From Galbibacter orientalis DSM 19592 (GTDB lineage Bacteria > Bacteroidota > Bacteroidia > Flavobacteriales > Flavobacteriaceae), in the NCBI RefSeq assembly GCF_000260115.1, contig NZ_JH651380.1, positions 248,001 to 312,000 on the forward strand: a stretch of 64,000 nt of DNA, given 5' to 3'. The notes under the pieces were generated by a model that saw nothing but the letters and a program-made list of their open reading frames with translations, ran no database searches and was not told the DNA's origin. This document shows, in pieces, positions 9,129 through 16,600 of the stretch. The first letter of the stretch is position 1. Each line of letters starts with the position of its first letter. The translations under genes and the position numbers were made by a program.

Positions 9129-9190
9129 TATTTAGATTTGAATATACCTATGTTTGTCTCTAGGTAGTTGCTTTTTCTTTTACTTACAAT

Positions 9191-10180
9191 TTAATAGCAG
9201 TAACTCAAGCCAATTTCTTCTTTTACTTTATCCATAATTTCCATGAGTTGATGACTAAACTTATGAGTCATAATAGGACTTTCTGTTTTTCCACTGCGTA
9301 AAAGTTCGTTAAAATGAGCTATTTCAAAATTATATCCTAATGTATTTACATCGTAATCCTTGGTTGTCTGTTTTCCATCTGCATCAGTAAAAGTTACAGA
9401 AGTAGGTCTGTGAAATTGCGTATGTAATTTTATAGTTCCTTTTTCACATTTTATGGTAGCTTCTGTGGGAGTTTCTTCTTTTAATGTTGAAGAAAGCCTA
9501 GCAACAGCTCCATTTTTATAAGAAAAAATCATGTTACAAGAAGAGTCTGCTCCTGTTTCAAAAAAGGTGCCATTTGCTTGGATGTCATCTGGCTTGCCTA
9601 GAATAGACATTGCGCAAAAAATAGGATAGATTCCAATATCTAATAAACTTCCGCCACCTAATTGTTTGTCGAATAATCGAGTAGAGGCATCAAATTCACG
9701 ATAAAACCCAAAATCAGCATCAATAGATACTACTTTTCCATAATTCCCTTCCTCTAAAAAATTAAGAACATCTTGGTAATGAGGTAAAAAAGCAGTCCAT
9801 AACGCTTCCATTAACAAAACACCTTCTTGCTTTGCCGTTTGCAGCATCACATCTACATCGGCACTATTTAAAGCCAAGGGCTTTTCACAGAGTACCGCTT
9901 TTTTATTCAGTAAACAATCAATGGAATATGCTTTATGAAAAGTATGAGGTGTGGCAATGTAAATGGCATCAACGTTAGGATCTGTAATTAAATCCATATA
10001 ATTTCCATAGGCTACTTTAGCGCCATAGGTTTCTTTAAACTCTTCAGCCTTTTCTAGTGTTCTAGATGCAACAGCATATAATTCTGTATCCTTAACCGTT
10101 AGTAAGTCTTGAGCAAATTTAGTAGCAATACGACCAGGGGCTAGAATTCCCCATTTTATTTTTTTATTTCTTGATAGCAT
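9191..10180 (-). CDS. Gfo/Idh/MocA family NAD(P)-dependent oxidoreductase
   Basis: A 329-residue oxidoreductase. The N-terminal Rossmann fold reads KWGILAPGRIATKFAQDL, ATPHTFH is the second conserved block, and CEKPLALN contains the EKP motif with the catalytic-region lysine. The C-terminal alpha/beta domain begins near residue 130 (LWTAFLPHY). Family members oxidise sugars, inositols or trans-dihydrodiols. The gene overlaps the end of the upstream transporter gene by 17 nt (10164-10180), a sign of tight co-expression, so a substrate delivered by that transporter is plausible but not shown. Confidence 0.93.
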   Translation of the reverse strand: MLSRNKKIKWGILAPGRIATKFAQDLLTVKDTELYAVASRTLEKAEEFKETYGAKVAYGNYMDLITDPNVDAIYIATPHTFHKAYSIDCLLNKKAVLCEKPLALNSADVDVMLQTAKQEGVLLMEALWTAFLPHYQDVLNFLEEGNYGKVVSIDADFGFYREFDASTRLFDKQLGGGSLLDIGIYPIFCAMSILGKPDDIQANGTFFETGADSSCNMIFSYKNGAVARLSSTLKEETPTEATIKCEKGTIKLHTQFHRPTSVTFTDADGKQTTKDYDVNTLGYNFEIAHFNELLRSGKTESPIMTHKFSHQLMEIMDKVKEEIGLSYCY

Positions 10181-11891
10181 TGGTTGTTCTGTTTAAAATT
10201 TCTAAGATTATAGCAATAATAATGACCATGGCACAACCAATAAAGTTTAGCCATAAATATCCTAGTTTTTCATCTCCTGCATCATATCGATGAATGGCAA
10301 AATAGTAAATAAGGATGATGGCTATTTGTGTGACAATGGCGCTTATAAAAACGGCATTTCCACGAATAAATTTTATAAAAAATGCTATTAAAAATATTCC
10401 GAGTACATTTCCGTAGAAAATAGAACCGATAATATTTACTAATTGGATTAAATTATCTAAAAGCGAAGCAAAATTAGCGAACAAAATGGCTATAATCCCC
10501 CATCCAAATGTAAACCAACGAGTAGCATTTAAATAGTATTTTTCATCGTGTTCTTTCTTTTGTCTTCTTCTAAAAAGGTCAATGGTAGTAATGGTTCCTA
10601 AAGCATTTAATTCGGATGCTGTAGAAGACATGGCAGCCGAAAATATTACAGCTAACAATAACCCCATAAGTCCTGTTGGAATTTTATTCAGTATAAAATG
10701 TATAAAAACATAATCTTTATCGTTGGTTTCTAAATCTTCATCTACTTTTTGAATAAGAGCTTTAGCGTCTTGGCGACTTTTTATTTCTTTTTTATTGATA
10801 TCTTGAATTTGCTTTTTAGCAGCTACAATTAATTCGTAATCTTTAACATCTAAAACTGCGGAAAATCGCTCTTGAGCCATTTTTTTATCTTTTTCGAGCG
10901 CCAAATGTTGCTTTTCTAATTGCTGATATTGATCGGCATATTCCGATTGTTGTACCGCTTCTACTGCAGCAGGATTAAAATTTAAAGGAGAATGATTGTA
11001 TTGGTAATACACAAAAACCATAACTCCAACTAACAGTATAAAAAATTGCATCGGTACTTTAAACAGACCGTTAAAAATAAGTCCTAACTGACTTTCTCTA
11101 ACTGACTTCCCCGATAAATAGCGTTGTACCTGACTTTGGTCGGTTCCGAAATAGGCGAGGGCTAAAAAGAGGCCTCCCGTAATTCCACTCCAAAATGTAT
11201 AACGACTTTTAGGGTTTAAAGAGAAATCAAGGATGTTAAGTTTGTCGTTAGCACCCGCTATTTTCATAGCCTTACTAAAGGTTATATCTTCTGGGAGGTA
11301 ACTCATTACTAAATAAAAAGCCGTAAACATTCCTGTCATTATAACAAACATTTGCTGCTTTTGCGTAACACTTACCGCTTTTGTCCCACCAGAAACAGTA
11401 TATATTATTACCAAAATCCCAATAACAATATTTAGAGTTTTTGTTTCCCAGCCTAAAACCGCAGATAATATTATAGAAGGCGCATATATGGTAATTCCTG
11501 CAGCCAATCCACGTTGTATTAAAAAGAGAATGGCAGCTAAGGAACGTGTTTTTAAATCGAATCTATTTTCTAGGAATTCATAGGCAGTATAGACTTTTAA
11601 TTTATGATAAATAGGGACGAAGACCACACAGATAATTATCATGGCCAGTGGAAGTCCAAAGTAGAATTGCACAAACCCCATTCCGTCATGAAAAGCTTGT
11701 CCAGGAGTAGACAAGAAAGTAATAGCACTAGCCTGTGTTGCCATTACAGAAAGGCCAACGGTATACCATTTTGCCTCATTACCACCTAAAATATAGTCGG
11801 ATACGTTTTGACTTCCTTTGGTTTTTAAATAACCGTACCCTACAATAAATAGTAGGGTACCCGTTAGTACTATCCAATCGATTAATTCCAT
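10164..11891 (-). CDS. Sodium:solute symporter (SSS/SLC5 family) with large soluble insertion
   Basis: A 575-residue sodium-coupled transporter with about 13 hydrophobic helices. Recognisable parts are the N-terminal YLKTKGSQNVSDYILGG block, ATQASAITFLSTPGQAFHDGMGF in TM2, GTDQSQVQRYLSGKS and the FSAAMSSTASELNALGTI segment of the Na+ site helix. Unusual is a charged insertion of about 80 residues (roughly 310-385) rich in Glu, Lys and Gln with coiled-coil character, placed between two membrane helices. It is preceded by a 33-residue membrane peptide gene (4 nt gap) and overlaps the oxidoreductase gene behind it. Substrate unknown; sugar or amino-sugar is a guess from the neighbours. Confidence 0.92.
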   Translation of the reverse strand: MELIDWIVLTGTLLFIVGYGYLKTKGSQNVSDYILGGNEAKWYTVGLSVMATQASAITFLSTPGQAFHDGMGFVQFYFGLPLAMIIICVVFVPIYHKLKVYTAYEFLENRFDLKTRSLAAILFLIQRGLAAGITIYAPSIILSAVLGWETKTLNIVIGILVIIYTVSGGTKAVSVTQKQQMFVIMTGMFTAFYLVMSYLPEDITFSKAMKIAGANDKLNILDFSLNPKSRYTFWSGITGGLFLALAYFGTDQSQVQRYLSGKSVRESQLGLIFNGLFKVPMQFFILLVGVMVFVYYQYNHSPLNFNPAAVEAVQQSEYADQYQQLEKQHLALEKDKKMAQERFSAVLDVKDYELIVAAKKQIQDINKKEIKSRQDAKALIQKVDEDLETNDKDYVFIHFILNKIPTGLMGLLLAVIFSAAMSSTASELNALGTITTIDLFRRRQKKEHDEKYYLNATRWFTFGWGIIAILFANFASLLDNLIQLVNIIGSIFYGNVLGIFLIAFFIKFIRGNAVFISAIVTQIAIILIYYFAIHRYDAGDEKLGYLWLNFIGCAMVIIIAIILEILNRTTNAIKK

Positions 11892-11895
11892 AGTA

Positions 11896-11997
11896 CTATT
11901 TGTTTGAAATCATAATTAGATAAAAAACAAAAATGTAAATCGCATTCATAATCAATACAATAGAATACTCTCTTTTCCAAACAAACTTACTAAGCAT
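11896..11997 (-). CDS. 33-residue single-span membrane peptide, putative small partner of the SSS transporter
   Basis: Not an annotated-size gene, but well supported by position. It starts 2 nt after the PIG-L stop codon and ends 4 nt before the transporter start. An AAAGGA ribosome-binding sequence lies directly upstream of its ATG (unusual in this genome). The product starts MLSKFVWKREYS, is followed by an uninterrupted hydrophobic stretch of about 18 residues (IVLIMNAIYIFVFYLIMI) and ends SNK. The basic N terminus suggests the amino end is cytoplasmic. I recall short membrane peptides next to SSS genes in other Bacteroidota, but cannot verify homologues. A regulatory or stabilising subunit role is inference. 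Confidence 0.65.
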   Translation of the reverse strand: MLSKFVWKREYSIVLIMNAIYIFVFYLIMISNK

Positions 11998-11999
11998 GA

Positions 12000-14528
12000 C
12001 TATCCTTTTATTGGGTTTAAATTTGTACTTTCTTCTTTTCCAATAGAAAGCATATTGGCAAATATTTTATAAGCCCCTGGAACACCAGCAGGGAGTTCTC
12101 TAAAGAAACTCAATCCTGAGTAAATATAATATCCTTTTCCATATGGAGCAACCAATAAGCTACCGTCTTTTTTACTTTCCCCTTTGTCGTGCATCGAAAA
12201 AATTGAGGTAAATTCCTCTCCCCATTTGTCAGGGAAATATAATCCTCGTTCTTGTACCCAACCAGTAAAATCGTTTTGAGATATTTTGTTGGGAGTATTT
12301 AATAACGGATTGTTTGGTGCGTTAAAAGTAACTTCAGCATTTTCATCGGTTACACGGTCTCGAGATAATTGCAACAAATAGGGTGCCAGATTATCCATTC
12401 CAAGTCCGTTTCTCCCGGCAGTATTATATTGAACAATTAAATTGCCACCTTCCTTTACATAATTTAAAAGAATATGTTGTTTAAATTTAAGAGATTCATG
12501 AATATTATATGCTCTAATCCCCATTACTACTGCATCGAAATTTTTTAAGTATCCACTACTAATATTTTCTGGCTGTATTACAGTTACAGTATATCCTATT
12601 TGACGTAAACTTTCTGGTACTTCATCTCCAGCACCAGCAACATAAGCAATGTTTTCTCCTGTTTTCTTTATGTTTAAACGCACCACTTTAAAACTAGCAG
12701 GAAGTAAAACCGATTGCGTAGGAATATGGTCGTAAGCTATGGTTACTAGTTCCTGAGTATATTCTTTTCCATCTATTTTTATGATAGGTGTAATAGTTTC
12801 CTGATTTTCATCTGCTGGAGGGGTTACTGTAAAAATAACTGTTTTTGTATCACCCTTTTTAGCAATGGAAAAATCTATTTGTTGAGGACTCACATTCCAT
12901 CCGCTATTGTATTTTAAATGTATGTTTCCTGAAATATTATCTGCTCCAGAAGTAATGGTTACTGGAATGTCCTTAGATTTTTCATCAGAAAAAATAATTA
13001 CTTTATTAGCTACAGAAGTGGAAACCCTAGGAAGAATTTCAAAGGGTTGATAAATTTCACCTTTATCAGGCTTTGAAAATTTATAAACGATATTTTTTTC
13101 AAAAGGAATACTAACTCCTTCGATATTTATGGTGAATGTAGCTTTAACTAATCTAGGAGTTTCTGGTTTTCCTCTTAGTAATTGCGGCGCTTTGTACATT
13201 CCTAATGTACCTTCTTCTTTTAACCAATAGGGTGCTGTGTATTCACTATTTTCAGGAATAGTAATTTTTTGATTGGTAGTTATAAATTTATTGTTTTCTA
13301 ATTTTTTACTGATAATTTGTACAACATCACTAGGAGAGATACTTATGTTTTTAAGCGTTATATTGGAGGACGATCTATTAATAATTGAAGCGTTAATACT
13401 GATGTTTTCTCCAGGTACAGCAGAAGCTTGTGCAGTTGTTGCTTCTATAAATAAGCCGCTACAGGCTTCTATAATTTTTTTAATCTCTTCTAATTTAATT
13501 TCCCGCCAATAATCATCTTTTAAATTAGAAATTAATTGATAGGCTTTTGCTAAATCTGCAAGATGTTCTGATGGATTTTTAAAATTGAAATTAGCTTCTA
13601 TATCTAATAATATTTCGGCAATAGCTTCTCCGCCTTCTACACGCCCCCAAGTAGTATTAATACCATCAAAAATAGTATTGTTTCTTGGAAAACTTCCTTT
13701 TAACAGTTCAATATATTCTTTTTCAGAACCACGGGCAGAAATCCCACCAAATCCCTGACTTAAATGTTGGCTACGAGCAATGGAAGCAATCTCGTTATTA
13801 CTTTGCCCAAGTGTAGGGTAGTAGGTGCCAATATCTACACTTAGCATTTTTGATTTATTGGCCTCTTCAAATTTTTCCTGACTTCCATAGAACCACCAAG
13901 AAGTATTAAAAAACATACGTTCTGGCTGCCAAAGGTCTGTATATTTTAATTGTTCTGGATAGCTATTTTTATCATTCACAAGGTCAAATGCTTCAACGCT
14001 TAACATGGCCGAAGAAGTATGGTGACCGTGTGTTGTACCCGGACTTCTATGGTCAAAACGGTTGATAATTACATCGGGTTTAAAGTTTCTAATAACCCAA
14101 ACAACATCAGAAAGTACCTCGTCTTTATTCCAAATCTCTAAGGTTTCATCTGGATGTTTCGAAAACCCAAAGTCGTTAGCACGCGAGAAAAATTGCTCGC
14201 CACCGTCCACACGTCTAGCCGCTAGAAGCTCTTGAGTTCTTAAAACTCCTAAAAGTTCTCGTAATTCTGCTCCTATTAAATTCTGCCCTCCATCTCCTCT
14301 TGTAAGCGATAAATAGCCAGTTCTTGCCTTTACTTCATTAGAAAGATAAGAAATTAACCGCGTGTTTTCATCATCGGGGTGTGCGGCAATATAGAGCGCT
14401 GTTCCAAGGAAATTAAGCTTTTGTACTGCTTGATAAATATCAGCAGAAGAATAGGTTTTTGGCTTCTGTGAATACGTAGAAAATGTAAATACTAATCCAA
14501 TAAAAAGAAAGGATAATATTTTTTGCAT
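12000..14528 (-). CDS. Secreted PIG-L family deacetylase (large multidomain)
   Basis: About 842 residues. I chose the ATG at 14528 rather than the upstream one at 14609 because the product then begins MQKILSFLFIGLVFTFSTYSQ, a clean signal peptide. The N-terminal LmbE/PIG-L domain shows AAHPDDENTRL (HPDD zinc/catalytic motif) and the distal ligand region FDHRSPGTTHGHHTSS. The family hydrolyses N-acetyl groups on amino-sugar conjugates. Behind it lie beta-rich modules (NPCBM/NEW2-like, inferred from TSGADNISGNIHLKYNSGWNV) and a C-terminal ThuA/GATase-like part (VMGIRAYN, EGGNLIVQYNT). It heads an operon with the small peptide, transporter and oxidoreductase. Confidence 0.88.
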   Translation of the reverse strand: MQKILSFLFIGLVFTFSTYSQKPKTYSSADIYQAVQKLNFLGTALYIAAHPDDENTRLISYLSNEVKARTGYLSLTRGDGGQNLIGAELRELLGVLRTQELLAARRVDGGEQFFSRANDFGFSKHPDETLEIWNKDEVLSDVVWVIRNFKPDVIINRFDHRSPGTTHGHHTSSAMLSVEAFDLVNDKNSYPEQLKYTDLWQPERMFFNTSWWFYGSQEKFEEANKSKMLSVDIGTYYPTLGQSNNEIASIARSQHLSQGFGGISARGSEKEYIELLKGSFPRNNTIFDGINTTWGRVEGGEAIAEILLDIEANFNFKNPSEHLADLAKAYQLISNLKDDYWREIKLEEIKKIIEACSGLFIEATTAQASAVPGENISINASIINRSSSNITLKNISISPSDVVQIISKKLENNKFITTNQKITIPENSEYTAPYWLKEEGTLGMYKAPQLLRGKPETPRLVKATFTINIEGVSIPFEKNIVYKFSKPDKGEIYQPFEILPRVSTSVANKVIIFSDEKSKDIPVTITSGADNISGNIHLKYNSGWNVSPQQIDFSIAKKGDTKTVIFTVTPPADENQETITPIIKIDGKEYTQELVTIAYDHIPTQSVLLPASFKVVRLNIKKTGENIAYVAGAGDEVPESLRQIGYTVTVIQPENISSGYLKNFDAVVMGIRAYNIHESLKFKQHILLNYVKEGGNLIVQYNTAGRNGLGMDNLAPYLLQLSRDRVTDENAEVTFNAPNNPLLNTPNKISQNDFTGWVQERGLYFPDKWGEEFTSIFSMHDKGESKKDGSLLVAPYGKGYYIYSGLSFFRELPAGVPGAYKIFANMLSIGKEESTNLNPIKG

Positions 14529-14766
14529 GCTATAAGTTTTAGGTATTTGTTCAAATATAGAAATAATTGTTGGTTGCCCGTTAGTTGTTGCAACGGAAAA
14601 AAAGTACAACTTTAAAAGTTTTAAAATAAGTTGTATGATTTATTCGATAATCAAGGTTTAACTTTCTTACACTTCCGTTGGAGTGCTTTGTTTTTTGAGT
14701 TGTTAAAACTTATCTCTATTATTTTTATGCCTAGAACTGTTTTTATCTTACTAAGGATAAAGCATA

Positions 14767-15012
14767 TTAATTACATATTTTGTCTTCTAAAATACCACAT
14801 TCAATTCCTTTAGATTTTAAGAGTTGTATAATAGAATCAGAATTAATAAAAGTTCCTTCAATTCTTAAAATCGAATGCCCGCAGGGATAGGGTTTATTAT
14901 AATCTTCTAGATCAAAATTAATTTCTAAACTAGGATAATTTCCCTCTAATAGCATAAGAATTTCTTTTGAGAGAATTTCAGACTGAATGTTTGTCATAAA
15001 TACTTCAACCAT
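14767..15012 (-). CDS. Small HMA-like protein lacking the CxxC motif
   Basis: An 81-residue protein whose predicted pattern (strand VEVFMTNI, helix SEILSKEILMLLEGNYP, strand LEINFDLED, strand HSILRIEGT, helix SDSIIQLLKSKGI, strand CGIL) fits the ferredoxin-like fold of heavy-metal-associated domains. The metal-binding Cys-x-x-Cys is absent; a Cys-Gly-His sits in the middle instead. It starts 1 nt after the flavoprotein gene and is therefore in its operon and likely under the same Fur-type control. Function unknown. Confidence 0.65.
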   Translation of the reverse strand: MVEVFMTNIQSEILSKEILMLLEGNYPSLEINFDLEDYNKPYPCGHSILRIEGTFINSDSIIQLLKSKGIECGILEDKICN

Positions 15013-15013
15013 A

Positions 15014-15919
15014 CTAAAAGCTTTCTTCAGTTAATTCTTTATTTATTATCGCCCCTGTTATGTTTCCGCTATAAACAGCAGTTGCTACAGAACGCATCAT
15101 AGCGCTATTATCACCGCAAGCAAAAACTCCATTTACGGTTGTTTTTTGCATGATATCAACTTCAATATATCCATTTTCGGTAAGTTTGCAGCCTAATTCT
15201 GTAGGAATAGAAGTACTCTGTTTGAATGTTGTTGCCGTATAAGCACATTCAAAAATTTCTTTGGAACCGTCTGTAAAAATAATCTGTTCTAGGATTCCTT
15301 TTTTATGTATTATTTCTGAAATTTCCTTTTCAATAATTTTAATATTATGTTGTTTAAGTTTTTGAAGCTGACTCTCATCAAAGTTCTTTTTTTCAGAAGT
15401 TAAGATGGTAATTTCTTTAGTTAGATTGTTTACTAAGGACGCTAAATGAAAAGCTTTATTGCCATTGGCAATGATGGCTGTTTTTTTGTCTCTAATCTCA
15501 TATCCATGGCAATATGGACAATGCACAACAGAAATTCCCCAACATTGCTCAATTCCTTTTATAGCTGGCAATAGATCTTTAATTCCTGTTGCAAACACTA
15601 CTTTTTTTCCTTTAAAAACAGCTCCATTATTAGTAGTGATTTCAAATCCTTCTGAAACTTTTCTTCCTTTTAAAGCGGTACCGTCATAAAATGTTATGGT
15701 ATCATATTTTAAAACTTGTTTTTTTGATACTTCAGTTATCTCTCGTGGAGTTTTTCCATCTTGAGTTAGGAAGTTATGAGAATGTGGAGTCTGTTTGTTA
15801 CAAGGTTCTCCGGCATCTATAATCAGAGTTTTTCTTAGAGAACGGCCTAAGGTCATAGCTGTAGAAAGTCCTGCGTAACTGCCGCCTATTATAATTACTT
15901 CAAATTGATTTGTATCCAT
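15014..15919 (-). CDS. Thioredoxin-reductase-like NAD(P)/FAD-dependent oxidoreductase
   Basis: A 301-residue flavoprotein of the low-molecular-weight thioredoxin reductase family. The FAD-binding GGSYAGLSTAMTLGRS (residues 12-27) is followed by the redox-active Cys134-x-x-Cys137 (VVHCPYCHGYE) in the NADPH domain, and by GVFACGDNS near the C terminus, which contacts FAD. A conventional thioredoxin partner is not encoded next to it. A divergent Fur-family gene and a 19-bp operator overlapping its probable promoter suggest metal- or peroxide-responsive expression. The true electron acceptor is unknown. Confidence 0.88.
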   Translation of the reverse strand: MDTNQFEVIIIGGSYAGLSTAMTLGRSLRKTLIIDAGEPCNKQTPHSHNFLTQDGKTPREITEVSKKQVLKYDTITFYDGTALKGRKVSEGFEITTNNGAVFKGKKVVFATGIKDLLPAIKGIEQCWGISVVHCPYCHGYEIRDKKTAIIANGNKAFHLASLVNNLTKEITILTSEKKNFDESQLQKLKQHNIKIIEKEISEIIHKKGILEQIIFTDGSKEIFECAYTATTFKQSTSIPTELGCKLTENGYIEVDIMQKTTVNGVFACGDNSAMMRSVATAVYSGNITGAIINKELTEESF

Positions 15920-16006
15920 TTTATTGATTTTTTATTTGAAAAGAGTAGCGATTCTAGCATAGAATTTCTACACTAAGTCTTACTCTTTTAGTTATTATAA
16001 TATTTA

Positions 16007-16025
16007 ATTGCGATATAGTCGCAAT
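16007..16025. promoter_or_regulatory. Fur-family operator 1 (7-5-7 inverted repeat)
   Basis: ATTGCGA-TATAG-TCGCAAT, a perfect 7-bp inverted repeat with 5-bp centre. It overlaps the probable -7 element of the leftward flavoprotein promoter (TATATCGC at 16010-16017, 19 nt from a TTG at 16037-16039 on the minus strand). Same architecture as the site at 16060-16078. Confidence 0.7.
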
Positions 16026-16032
16026 AGTATAT

Positions 16033-16063
16033 TTGACAAATATACTATTTTTTCGTATTATTG
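16033..16063 (+). promoter_or_regulatory. Probable promoter of the Fur-family gene
   Basis: TTGACA at 16033-16038 and TATTATTG at 16056-16063, 20 nt apart, close to the Bacteroidota consensus TTG / TAnnTTTG. The -7 element overlaps operator 2, so bound regulator would block initiation. This indicates autoregulation. Confidence 0.55.
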
Positions 16064-16078
16064 CAACATAATCGCAAT
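16060..16078. promoter_or_regulatory. Fur-family operator 2 (7-5-7 inverted repeat)
   Basis: ATTGCAA-CATAA-TCGCAAT, a copy of operator 1 with one arm mismatch. It ends 3 nt before the preferred ATG of the Fur-family gene (16082). Two identical-spacing sites flanking one divergent promoter region point to joint repression of both genes. Confidence 0.7.
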
Positions 16079-16081
16079 AAA

Positions 16082-16459
16082 ATGAATAGAAGAAATACAC
16101 CTACAAAAGAAGCAGTATTAAGCTTACTTTCAAGCTCAAAAAAAGCGTTGAGTCAGGATGCTATAGAAAGACAGCTTGATATTAAAATTAATAGAGCTAC
16201 GATATACAGGGTACTGAATAGATTTTGTGAGGACGATTTAGTACATAGAATTGTTGCGGAAGATGGAAAGCAATATTTTGCTATTTGTAAAAAATGTGAA
16301 CCATCGGAAAAGACTAAATATCATTTTCACTTTAGATGTTTGTCTTGCGACACCATAGAATGTTTAAAAATCCCTGTTCAATATTCTATTCCAGAAGGGT
16401 ATGAAGTTCAAAATGCAAATTGTGTACTTACAGGTACATGCAACGATTGTTCGTTATAG
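16082..16459 (+). CDS. Fur-family transcriptional regulator (near operator pair)
   Basis: About 125 residues, with ATG at 16082 preferred; an in-frame TTG at 16061 would add seven residues but lies inside the operator. The winged-helix DNA-binding half contains SQDAIERQLDIKINRATIYRVLNRF, and the dimerisation half has HFHFRCLSC and GTCNDC, the two Cys-x-x-Cys pairs of the structural zinc site. The HxHxxC region is consistent with a regulatory metal site. The divergent redox gene hints at a PerR- or iron-type signal, but sequence alone does not separate Fur, Zur and PerR. Confidence 0.88.
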   Translation: MNRRNTPTKEAVLSLLSSSKKALSQDAIERQLDIKINRATIYRVLNRFCEDDLVHRIVAEDGKQYFAICKKCEPSEKTKYHFHFRCLSCDTIECLKIPVQYSIPEGYEVQNANCVLTGTCNDCSL

Positions 16460-16490
16460 CTGTTGTGGAGTTTAAAGTTGTAAGTAAGAA

Positions 16491-16600
16491 AGTAGAAAGT
16501 TAAAAAGTTACTATGTTTAAAGGTATAGTGTCTAGTATCATAAAAATCTTCCAATCTTTCAATCTTTCAATCTTTCAATCTCCCGTCTTCCGTCTTCCAA
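16491..16600. repeat. Direct repeat, copy A, with (AATCTTTC)n tract
   Basis: Starts AGTAGAAAGTTAAAAAGTTACTATGTTT, continues TATAGTGTCTAGTATCATAAAAATC and ends in four tandem AATCTTTC units (16553-16584) and a CCCGTCTTCCGTCTTCC tail. A diverged copy in the same orientation lies at 18908-18990, on the other side of the S41 peptidase gene. Confidence 0.7.

Noticed and set aside
14529-14609. Longer N terminus of the PIG-L deacetylase (27 extra residues)
   Set aside because: The ATG at 14528 gives a clean signal peptide; the extra residues would bury it.
14631-14813. A 60-codon rightward ORF in the gap before the HMA-like gene
   Set aside because: It overlaps the end of a better-supported gene on the other strand and lies partly in sequence resembling the intergenic repeat (TTCGATAATCAAGG).
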